Below the pieces are notes generated by a model that worked only from the letters and a program-made list of their open reading frames with translations, searched no databases and was not told the DNA's origin. Shown here piece after piece: positions 1-5,631 of a DNA stretch of 7,154 nucleotides. The position numbers and the translations under genes are program-made. Every line of letters begins with the position of its first letter. Position 1 is the first letter of the stretch. This stretch comes from Eubacteriales bacterium (GTDB lineage: Bacteria; Bacillota; Clostridia; Peptostreptococcales; Anaerovoracaceae), in NCBI GenBank assembly GCA_028680875.1, contig JAQUJQ010000076.1, forward strand, positions 1 through 7,154. The letters run 5' to 3'.

Positions 1-1
1 T

Positions 2-58
2 ATCAAGGAAATTGATGACATAATCAATCTGAAGGAAATGGAAATAATGGAAGTCTGA
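2..58 (+). CDS. frr: Ribosome recycling factor, C-terminal end (partial)
   Basis: Only the last 18 codons and the TGA stop are inside the window; the gene begins upstream. The visible residues, IKEIDDIINLKEMEIMEV, resemble the conserved final helix of ribosome recycling factor, which in Firmicutes usually ends in a charged stretch closing with a KE-[IL]-[ML]-EV-like sequence. The protein splits post-termination ribosomes together with EF-G in the cytoplasm. The call rests partly on position, because frr directly precedes uppS and cdsA in most Firmicutes. The TGA shares its last base with the ATG of the next ORF (TGATG), suggesting translational coupling. Eighteen residues are too few for certainty without the upstream sequence. 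Confidence 0.8.
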   Translation: MKEIDDIINLKEMEIMEV

Positions 59-255
59 TGATAGATTTATTGGGTATCGATTTAGAACAGGCAATGAGAC
101 AGCTTTCTTCTAAAGGATTTGCTTGCCGGGTGAGAGAAACAAAACCTCATAACAAGGAAATAGCAGATGGCTTCTTTCGAGTCATAAAGCAGGATGTAAT
201 AGAGGACAACTATATCTTAACGGTATGCAGAGTACCGGATGCCTTTAAAGAATAA
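58..255 (+). CDS. Small conserved-looking hypothetical protein between frr and uppS (65 aa)
   Basis: This 65-residue ORF starts on an ATG overlapping the frr stop (TGATG), with a weak GGAAG site four bases upstream, so it is probably translated by coupling to frr. The product is soluble, with no signal peptide or membrane segment. It has an amphipathic N-terminal part (GIDLEQAMRQLSSKG), then a beta-like segment with an RVRETKP motif, a central RVIKQ strand and a final hydrophobic strand (YILTVCRV). The 'L..A...L...G' helix followed by short strands loosely recalls a single PASTA-type domain, and from memory small proteins of this pattern occur beside frr in other Clostridia. Both points are inference. 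No function can be assigned. Its overlap and position inside a tight gene block argue that it is real. Confidence 0.7.
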   Translation: MIDLLGIDLEQAMRQLSSKGFACRVRETKPHNKEIADGFFRVIKQDVIEDNYILTVCRVPDAFKE

Positions 256-258
256 CAA

Positions 259-287
259 GAGGGACGGTTTGTTTTGAACCGTCCCTC
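259..287 (+). repeat. Perfect 11-bp inverted repeat upstream of uppS
   Basis: The arms GAGGGACGGTT (259-269) and AACCGTCCCTC (277-287) pair perfectly around a 7-base loop, with one further T-G wobble inside. The structure begins three bases after the stop of the small ORF and ends ten bases before the uppS ribosome binding site. No T-run follows, so it does not look like an intrinsic terminator on this strand. It could protect or process mRNA between frr/small ORF and uppS. Its GGGACG core also occurs in the larger repeat at 3945-4006, so the two may belong to one dispersed palindromic repeat family. Confidence 0.8.
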
Positions 288-296
288 CATTGAATC

Positions 297-303
297 GAGG
301 TGA
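297..303 (+). promoter_or_regulatory. Shine-Dalgarno site that decides the uppS start
   Basis: GAGGTGA is a strong ribosome binding site. It lies six bases before the TTG at 310, an ideal spacing. It directly abuts the in-frame TTG at 304, which is too close to be used. No in-frame ATG is available nearby, so TTG at 310 is the preferred start. Confidence 0.75.
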
Positions 304-309
304 TTGTCC

Positions 310-1020
310 TTGGATAATAAACGAATTCCGGAACATATTGCTATAGTTATGGATGGAAACGGTCGATGGGCTAAGCACAGATCTTTACCAAGATTAGCAG
401 GGCATAATGCAGGTATGATTGCTTTAAAAGAAATTGTAAAGCGTTCCTCTACACTTGGCGTTAAGCACCTGACCGTCTATGCTTTTTCAACAGAAAATTG
501 GAAGAGACCAAAGGATGAAGTTGGTGGAATTTTTAAGATATTGGTTTATTACGTAAATAAAGAACTTGATGAACTCTATGAAAACAATGTAAAGGTTGGA
601 ATACTCGGCGACTATAGTAAACTACCCAAGGATGCAGTCGAAAAGTTGGAGGAGGCTCTTGCGAAAACGAAAAACAACACAGGGTTACAATTTCATATTG
701 CTTTGAATTACGGCAGTCGAAGAGAGATCTTAGAAGCAGCAAAACACATGGCAATAGAGGTGGCGGAAGGAAGATGCCGCTCGGAAGATCTTACTGAGGA
801 GATGATGTCCAGTTTTTTATATACTAAAAACATTCCTGATCCTGATCTGGTAATTCGAACCAGCGGAGAACAAAGACTGTCCAACTTCCTACTATGGCAA
901 TCGGCTTATAGTGAATTTGTTTTCACTGATGTTTATTGGCCGGATTTTACCACTTCCTGCTTAGAGGAGGCTATTTCAGAATACCAGGGTCGGATCCGAC
1001 GTTTTGGAGGGATTAAATGA
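310..1020 (+). CDS. uppS: Undecaprenyl diphosphate synthase (isoprenyl transferase)
   Basis: This is a cis-prenyltransferase that adds eight isopentenyl units to farnesyl diphosphate, giving C55 undecaprenyl diphosphate, the carrier for peptidoglycan and other wall polymers. It acts at the inner membrane face. From the TTG start the protein has 236 residues, close to the usual bacterial length. The family motifs are all present: HIAIVMDGNGRWA with the catalytic Asp at residue 15, GHNAG (31-35), YAFSTENWKRP (57-67), the ALNYGSRREI segment (131-140), and RTSGEQRLSNFLLWQ (183-197) with the substrate-binding arginines. The C-terminal end (RIRRFGG) is also typical. A TTG start at 304 would add two residues but overlaps the ribosome site. 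The stop overlaps the cdsA start (ATGA). Identification is secure; only the start is slightly open. Confidence 0.96.
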   Translation: MDNKRIPEHIAIVMDGNGRWAKHRSLPRLAGHNAGMIALKEIVKRSSTLGVKHLTVYAFSTENWKRPKDEVGGIFKILVYYVNKELDELYENNVKVGILGDYSKLPKDAVEKLEEALAKTKNNTGLQFHIALNYGSRREILEAAKHMAIEVAEGRCRSEDLTEEMMSSFLYTKNIPDPDLVIRTSGEQRLSNFLLWQSAYSEFVFTDVYWPDFTTSCLEEAISEYQGRIRRFGGIK

Positions 1021-1796
1021 AGACCAGAATTCTATCCGGTTTTATCATGTTGCCTTTTTTGGCTGTAGTATATTTTGGAGGAACTTTACTGTTGGTTGCC
1101 TGCTTGATTATAGCTATGATTGGGATTAGAGAGTTTTATCATGGCTATAAACAAATAGGTGTCAGGCCTTCCATTGTGATTGGTTATATTTCAGTTTTAT
1201 CTCTTTATGGAATTGGTTTTTTCCAGTTAGGCTTAGAATACATGATGTTTTGGTTCTTTGGTGTGGTAGTTGCAAGCCTTCTTTATTTGTTCAAAATTGA
1301 AGAACGGCAGCTTGTAGATGCTATGGCCACCATTACAGGAGCGTTTTATATCGTGTTTTTTTCCTATCATGTGGTTTTAATCGATCAAAAGGAAGGGACT
1401 ATTTTTGTCTGGCTGGTTCTGTTAACTGCCTTTGGTACAGATATCTCGGCCTATTTTACAGGTTATACGATCGGAAAACATAAACTTTGTCCTAAGATTA
1501 GTCCCAAAAAGACCATAGAAGGTGCAATCGGAGGGGTAGTGGGAAGTGTAATTCTTTGTGGGCTCTTTGGCTATTTTTTCATCAACTCTTTATTTCCGCA
1601 TTGTCTTTTTATTGGTTTTCTGGGCAGTGTGATTTCCCAATTTGGGGATTTAAACGCTTCAATATTTAAACGGAAAATGGGTATAAAGGATTATGGAAAT
1701 TTGATCCCCGGTCATGGGGGAATCCTGGATCGATTTGACAGTGTTTTATTTACAGCTCCATTTGTATATTATTATATTGCGTTGGTCATATACTAA
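1017..1796 (+). CDS. cdsA: Phosphatidate cytidylyltransferase (CDP-diacylglycerol synthase)
   Basis: CdsA converts phosphatidic acid and CTP into CDP-diacylglycerol, the branch-point precursor of bacterial phospholipids, and is an integral membrane enzyme. The 259-residue protein is strongly hydrophobic, with several predicted membrane segments (about 8-34, 52-70, 76-92, 104-121, 128-149, 169-189 and 195-209). Two diagnostic regions are intact. The first is FGTDISAYFTGYTIGKHKL (139-157), followed by ISPKKTIEGAIGG (161-173). The second is the C-terminal CdsA signature from Ser215: SIFKRKMGIKD, then PGHGGILDRFDS (231-242), with the paired aspartates at 238 and 241 that bind metal. The gene overlaps uppS by four bases (ATGA), with GGAGGG in the uppS 3' end as ribosome site, so the two are translationally coupled. 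Nothing is missing. Confidence 0.96.
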   Translation: MKTRILSGFIMLPFLAVVYFGGTLLLVACLIIAMIGIREFYHGYKQIGVRPSIVIGYISVLSLYGIGFFQLGLEYMMFWFFGVVVASLLYLFKIEERQLVDAMATITGAFYIVFFSYHVVLIDQKEGTIFVWLVLLTAFGTDISAYFTGYTIGKHKLCPKISPKKTIEGAIGGVVGSVILCGLFGYFFINSLFPHCLFIGFLGSVISQFGDLNASIFKRKMGIKDYGNLIPGHGGILDRFDSVLFTAPFVYYYIALVIY

Positions 1797-1808
1797 AGAA
1801 GGATAATA

Positions 1809-2948
1809 ATGAAAAAAATCGGGATACTGGGTTCCACCGGTTCAATTGGAACCCAAGCATTAGAGATTATAAGAAAGAACCCTACAAGATTCAGTGTAAC
1901 AGCTTTGACTTGCGGTAGAAATTTTGAACGTTTAGCAGAGCAGATTGTTTTTTTTAATCCTCAGGTTGTTTGTGTGGAACTAGAAGAAGATGCTCTTACA
2001 TTACAAAAGAAATTTCCTCGGTTGGAGGTTCTGTGGGGAGAGAAAGGACTAATAGAAGTAGCTGAGAAGGCAGATTGTGACCTGCTTCTTAACGCTTTGG
2101 TAGGAATGCGAGGGTTGGCTCCCACTTATGCAGGGATAAGAGCCGGAAAAAATATTGCATTGGCTAATAAGGAAACCTTGGTGGCCGGTGGGGAGATCGT
2201 TATGGAAGCGGTAAAAGAAAAAGGTGCGACATTTCTTCCGGTTGATAGTGAGCACAGTGCGATTTTTCAGGCGTTAGAAGGAAATCGGGATCAGGAAATT
2301 CGCAAGATTCTTCTCACCGCATCAGGAGGACCTTTCCGAGGTTATTCTTACGACCAACTAAAACAAGTAACGGTGGAACAGGCTCTTAAACATCCCAACT
2401 GGTCCATGGGCAGTAAAATTACCATTGATTCCGCAACGATGATGAATAAAGGGCTTGAAGTAATTGAAGCACACTGGCTTTTCTCCGCAGAAGCAGAAAA
2501 GATTCAGGTGGTTGTTCATAAAGAGAGCATCATCCATTCTATGGTGGAATACATGGATCATTCAATTCTGGCCCAGTTAGGCCAGCCGGATATGGAGATA
2601 CCTATCAGTTATGCGTTTACTTACCCGGATCGTTTAAAGAATGATTTGTGTGGTGTGAATTTCTTTGCTCTTGGAACGTTGTCCTTTGAACCGGTGGATA
2701 CAAGCGTATTTCGCTGCCTGGATATGGCCTATTTGGCTTTGAAGTACGGAGGAAGTTATCCGGTGGTACTCAATGCAGCTAATGAGATTTTAGTGCAGCA
2801 GTTTTTAGAAAAGAAAATTTCGTTCATTGAAATACAAAACACCATTGAAAGAATACTGGATGATCATGAACCTGTATATAATTTGGAACTATTGGAAATT
2901 TTGGAAATTGACAAAGAAATAAGGGAGAGATTTGAGAAATGGGATTAA
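1809..2948 (+). CDS. dxr: 1-deoxy-D-xylulose 5-phosphate reductoisomerase
   Basis: Dxr rearranges and reduces 1-deoxy-D-xylulose 5-phosphate to 2-C-methyl-D-erythritol 4-phosphate using NADPH, the first committed step of the MEP isoprenoid pathway; it is the fosmidomycin target. The 379-residue length is normal. GSTGSIGTQAL (8-18) forms the NADPH-binding loop and ANKETLVAGG (119-128) is conserved. PVDSEHSAIFQ carries metal ligands Asp146 and Glu148, and NKGLEVIEAHWLF supplies Glu217. Ser172 in TASGGPF, plus His195, Trp198 and Ser208, match the substrate-loop residues of the E. coli enzyme after a constant offset of 14. The ATG follows an AAGAAGG ribosome site six bases upstream and lies 12 bases after cdsA. 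The 3' end overlaps rseP by ten bases. Confidence 0.97.
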   Translation: MKKIGILGSTGSIGTQALEIIRKNPTRFSVTALTCGRNFERLAEQIVFFNPQVVCVELEEDALTLQKKFPRLEVLWGEKGLIEVAEKADCDLLLNALVGMRGLAPTYAGIRAGKNIALANKETLVAGGEIVMEAVKEKGATFLPVDSEHSAIFQALEGNRDQEIRKILLTASGGPFRGYSYDQLKQVTVEQALKHPNWSMGSKITIDSATMMNKGLEVIEAHWLFSAEAEKIQVVVHKESIIHSMVEYMDHSILAQLGQPDMEIPISYAFTYPDRLKNDLCGVNFFALGTLSFEPVDTSVFRCLDMAYLALKYGGSYPVVLNAANEILVQQFLEKKISFIEIQNTIERILDDHEPVYNLELLEILEIDKEIRERFEKWD

Positions 2949-3943
2949 CAATCATATATGCGATCATCATCTTCTGTTTGTTGATCTTTGTCCATGAATT
3001 TGGGCACTTTGCAGTAGCAAAGGCTGTAGACATCAGGGTGAATGAGTTTTCTTTGGGTATGGGACCCGCCTTATTACATTTCAGTAAAGGAGAAACACAA
3101 TATTCTTTTCGTATTTTGCCTATTGGTGGTTATGTTAAAATGGAAGGAGAAGACGAGGATTCGGACGATCCCAGAGCTTTTAACAGGAAACCTTCATGGC
3201 AGCGAGGATTGGTAGTTGTCGCAGGTTCTGTAATGAATCTTTTTACCACCGTTGTAATTATCATGATTATCGCCTTGGTAGTAGGCTTGACTACTAATAT
3301 TGTAGGTGAAGTAAGCCCCGGCTATCCGGCAGAAGAGGCCGGAATTTTACCCGGTGATCAGATTCTAAAGATCAATGATACGAAAATTGAAGATTGGAAT
3401 AGTGTAACTACAACATTAGCTGAGAATACCGAGGATCAGGCAACTATCTTAGTTGAACGAAATGGTAAACCTTTAACTTTGATCAGTAATGTGACCACTG
3501 ATGATACCGGAAGACGAATCATCGGTATTACCTCTAAAATGGAACACTCTTTTATCAAATCCATTAAAGTAGGCTTTGTCAGCACTTGGCTCTGGACTAA
3601 GGAAATGATCAATTATTTAGTTTTATTATTTACCGGTGGTGGATCGGTTCATGATTTGGTGGGACCGGTGGGGATCGTAAGTATTATTAACGAACAAGCA
3701 AAGATGGGGATTTTGTATATAGCTAATTTAACAGCTTTGATTAGCTTGAATTTGGGAATTGTCAATTTACTTCCTTTTCCTGCTTTGGATGGAGGCAGAT
3801 TGATGTTTCTCGGAATCCGTCAATTTTCAGGGAAGATCATCACCGATGAAATTGAGGCTAAAATCCATTTTGCCGGAATCCTGCTTTTGTTCGGGCTTAT
3901 GATTTATCTTGTGGTTCAAGATGTAGATCGATTTATAATATAG
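2939..3943 (+). CDS. rseP: Site-2 intramembrane zinc metalloprotease, RseP family
   Basis: This is a polytopic protease that cuts transmembrane substrates within the membrane, typically anti-sigma factors or signal-peptide remnants (RasP in Bacillus). The protein has 334 residues, a normal Firmicute length. Membrane segment 1 carries the zinc motif HEFGH (19-23). A second segment lies near 91-117, followed by a single PDZ domain at about 120-200 (PGYPAEEAGILPGDQILKIND), and two more segments near 255-277 and 308-327. The second active-site motif, NLLPFPALDGGR (276-287), supplies the third zinc ligand, Asp284. The segment at 95-102 reads AGSVMNLF where many relatives have AGP..NF, a modest variation. 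It starts inside the end of dxr, with AGGGAG about 11 bases upstream. The gene symbol follows family usage; the substrate here is unknown. Confidence 0.95.
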   Translation: MGLTIIYAIIIFCLLIFVHEFGHFAVAKAVDIRVNEFSLGMGPALLHFSKGETQYSFRILPIGGYVKMEGEDEDSDDPRAFNRKPSWQRGLVVVAGSVMNLFTTVVIIMIIALVVGLTTNIVGEVSPGYPAEEAGILPGDQILKINDTKIEDWNSVTTTLAENTEDQATILVERNGKPLTLISNVTTDDTGRRIIGITSKMEHSFIKSIKVGFVSTWLWTKEMINYLVLLFTGGGSVHDLVGPVGIVSIINEQAKMGILYIANLTALISLNLGIVNLLPFPALDGGRLMFLGIRQFSGKIITDEIEAKIHFAGILLLFGLMIYLVVQDVDRFII

Positions 3944-3944
3944 G

Positions 3945-4006
3945 AAGACAGGGGGACGTTTCTCCTGTCTTGAAGGGGGAAGACAAGAGAAACGTCCCCC
4001 TGTCTT
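3945..4006 (+). repeat. Composite inverted repeat, two facing 27-base palindromic units
   Basis: Arms 3945-3971 and 3980-4006 are reverse complements at 26 of 27 positions around an 8-base loop. Each arm is also a small palindrome: the left begins AAGACAGG and ends CCTGTCTT (a perfect 8-bp stem with an 11-base loop), and the right begins AAGACAAG and ends CCTGTCTT (7 of 8). Base A3986 alone breaks both the long stem and the right-hand small stem; a G there would restore both. No T-run follows on either strand, so this is not a canonical terminator. The layout resembles a pair of inverted REP units (BIME-like). It fills most of the rseP-ispG gap and stops just before the ispG ribosome site. 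Confidence 0.9.
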
Positions 4007-4019
4007 AGGAAAGGAAAAT

Positions 4020-5093
4020 ATGGATAGAAAGTCAAAAAGGATTATGTGTGGAGATGTTGCCATTGGAGGAGGGGCTCCAATCACGATTCAATCCATGACA
4101 AATACGGATACAAGAGATATAAAGGCAACTGTGGAGCAAATTGTAAGGTTACAGGATGCAGGCTGTGAAATTATTCGCTGTGCTGTACCTGACCAAGAGG
4201 CGGCAGTTGCTTTAGGGCAGATAAAGAGGGCGGTGAAGTTGCCCGTTGTTGCAGACATTCATTTTGATTATCGTCTAGCTCTTGCCGCCATTAAAAACGG
4301 GGCTGACAAGGTAAGGATCAATCCGGGGAATATCGGTACAAAAGATAGGATTCAGTCGGTTTTGCTTGCTGCAAAGGAACGGGGAATCCCTATCAGGGCG
4401 GGTGTTAACTCCGGTTCTTTGGAAAAAGAGATATTACTGAAATATGGTAGGGTTACAGCTGAAGCAATGGCAGAAAGCGCTCTTAATATGGTGGATAAAA
4501 TTCAGGCTATGGAATTTGACAATCTGGTAGTTTCCCTAAAGGCTTCAGATGTCGTGTTGAATTACAAGGCCTATCAAATTGTTGCAGAGAAAATTGATCA
4601 TCCATTACATATAGGGGTTACCGAATCCGGTACGATGAATAGAGGGAAAGTTAAATCCGCTGTAGGGATCGGTGCCTTACTGTTGTCCGGTATTGGAGAC
4701 ACCTTAAGAGTATCTTTAACTGGAGATCCAATAGAAGAAGTTATATTTGCAAAAGAAATTCTTAAAGCTGCAGGCCTTCGAAAGAGAGGGATTAATTTGA
4801 TTTCATGTCCAACTTGTGGACGGACACAAGTGGATTTGGTTCAAATAACAAATGAAATCGAAGAACAGATAAAAACTCTGGAAAAACACCGAGAGAGGCA
4901 AAACAAAAGGCCAATTACTGTGGCTGTAATGGGTTGTGCGGTTAACGGTCCCGGTGAGGCTAAGGAGGCTGATATTGGTGTAGCTTGCGGAAAAGATAAA
5001 GGTGTAATCTTTCAAAGAGGGAAAAAGCTGCAAAGCTGCACTTCACAGGAAATAGTTTCCATACTTATTAAATTAATTGACGAAATGGAATAA
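4020..5093 (+). CDS. ispG: 4-hydroxy-3-methylbut-2-en-1-yl diphosphate synthase (GcpE)
   Basis: IspG is the [4Fe-4S] enzyme that reductively opens 2-C-methyl-D-erythritol 2,4-cyclodiphosphate to HMBPP, the penultimate step of the MEP pathway. The 357-residue protein is the compact bacterial form: an N-terminal TIM-barrel domain and a C-terminal iron-sulfur domain, with no plant-type insertion. The start region, GGGAPITIQSMTNTDTRD (16-33), and ADIHFDYRLAL (78-88) are typical. The cluster ligands are visible as SCPTCGRTQ (Cys263, Cys266) and MGCAVNGPGEA (Cys306 and Glu313). The ATG follows an AGGAAAGGA ribosome site with a four-base gap, placed directly after the composite repeat. A following T-run near 5104 has no clear hairpin before it, so I see no strong terminator. 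Confidence 0.97.
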   Translation: MDRKSKRIMCGDVAIGGGAPITIQSMTNTDTRDIKATVEQIVRLQDAGCEIIRCAVPDQEAAVALGQIKRAVKLPVVADIHFDYRLALAAIKNGADKVRINPGNIGTKDRIQSVLLAAKERGIPIRAGVNSGSLEKEILLKYGRVTAEAMAESALNMVDKIQAMEFDNLVVSLKASDVVLNYKAYQIVAEKIDHPLHIGVTESGTMNRGKVKSAVGIGALLLSGIGDTLRVSLTGDPIEEVIFAKEILKAAGLRKRGINLISCPTCGRTQVDLVQITNEIEEQIKTLEKHRERQNKRPITVAVMGCAVNGPGEAKEADIGVACGKDKGVIFQRGKKLQSCTSQEIVSILIKLIDEME

Positions 5094-5100
5094 TGTAGGA

Positions 5101-5129
5101 TAGTTTTTTACTATATTTTATAGTATAAT
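5101..5129 (+). promoter_or_regulatory. Candidate sigma-A promoter for the NfeD/SPFH pair
   Basis: A perfect TATAAT (-10) lies at 5124-5129. Seventeen bases upstream is TAGTTT (5101-5106), a poor match to TTGACA. The -10 element sits 25 bases before the start codon of the NfeD gene, which fits a short leader containing the AGGAGA ribosome site. In such AT-rich DNA a TATAAT can arise by chance and the -35 is weak, so this is a plausible but unproven promoter. It lies in the only gap between ispG and the membrane-protein pair. Confidence 0.5.
5109..5125 (+). repeat. Seven-bp palindrome overlapping the candidate -10 element
   Basis: TACTATA (5109-5115) and TATAGTA (5119-5125) are perfect reverse complements separated by TTT. 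The right arm shares two bases with the TATAAT box, and the palindrome fills the spacer between the proposed -35 and -10. That is a classical place for a repressor operator, but all-AT-rich short palindromes are also common by chance. It could alternatively form a weak hairpin in read-through RNA from ispG. Confidence 0.45.
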
Positions 5130-5154
5130 TAAGTTTATAGGAGAAACTAGTAAT

Positions 5155-5613
5155 ATGGATATTTTAGGTTATTCGGTTAGTATGACATTGATTTGGATTG
5201 GCATTGCTGTAATTTTTGCCATTATTGAAGCAATCACGCTTGGTTTGACTACAATTTGGTTTACTGTGGGTGGGCTTGCCGCTTGTCTTGTTGCTTTGCT
5301 CGGAGGTCCATTATTATTGCAGGTTATTGTATTTTTAGTTGTCTCTGCTTTGCTTCTCTATTTTACCAAGCCCTTAGCAGAAAAGAAACTTAAAATAGGA
5401 GGCGAAAAGACCAACGTAAATGCTCTTGTTGGTAAAACTGCAGTTGTAACCAAAGATATCATTCCTCACAACACAGGCCAAGTAAAGGTTAACGGATTAA
5501 TATGGACTGCTTTGTCAGAACAAAAGGGAATGAATCTACTGGTAGGCACAGAGGTTGAAATTGTTAGGGTTGAAGGGGTTAAGTTGATTGTTAGACTCCT
5601 TAAGAAAGACTAG
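5155..5613 (+). CDS. Short NfeD-family membrane protein with C-terminal OB domain
   Basis: This 152-residue protein has three closely packed hydrophobic segments (about 11-31, 33-50 and 53-70), a basic linker (KPLAEKKLKIGGEK) and a C-terminal beta-rich domain from about 87 to 150 (LVGKTAVVTKDI, then GQVKVNGLIWTA and VGTEVEIVRVEGVKLIVR). That is the architecture of short NfeD proteins, whose OB-fold domain follows the membrane anchor; the protease domain of long NfeD forms is absent. Members are usually encoded beside an SPFH/stomatin gene and are thought to act with it in membrane microdomains, as E. coli YbbK(QmcA)/YbbL and Bacillus YuaF/FloT do. The ATG has an AGGAGA ribosome site ten bases upstream. 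The SPFH gene follows within 18 bases, supporting a functional pair. The precise role is unknown. Confidence 0.9.
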   Translation: MDILGYSVSMTLIWIGIAVIFAIIEAITLGLTTIWFTVGGLAACLVALLGGPLLLQVIVFLVVSALLLYFTKPLAEKKLKIGGEKTNVNALVGKTAVVTKDIIPHNTGQVKVNGLIWTALSEQKGMNLLVGTEVEIVRVEGVKLIVRLLKKD

Positions 5614-5617
5614 AAAG

Positions 5618-5625
5618 AAGAGGTG
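5618..5625 (+). promoter_or_regulatory. Shine-Dalgarno site that decides the SPFH gene start
   Basis: The purine-rich AAGAGGTG lies six bases before the ATG at 5632. An in-frame GTG at 5623 would add three residues (MLG), but it is part of this ribosome site and cannot be served by it. ATG at 5632 is therefore preferred. Confidence 0.7.
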
Positions 5626-5631
5626 TTAGGA

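Noticed and set aside
3945..4006. Reading the composite repeat as a rho-independent terminator or a CRISPR remnant
   Set aside because: Neither strand has a T-run after the stem. There are only two units, facing each other, with an 8-base loop, unlike direct CRISPR repeats with spacers of about 30 bases.
3827..4084. An 85-codon minus-strand ORF crossing the rseP-ispG gap
   Set aside because: It spans the composite repeat and the ends of two confident + strand genes. The translation is low-complexity and family-less, so it is most likely a chance open frame.
5027..5041. Short direct repeat AAGCTGC within the ispG 3' end
   Set aside because: It is two short copies inside a conserved reading frame, with no sign of function beyond chance codon repetition.
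5094..5110. Possible terminator after ispG because of the TTTTTT run at 5104-5109
   Set aside because: No GC-rich hairpin precedes the run; the nearby palindrome follows it and is entirely AT-rich, so it fits a promoter region better.
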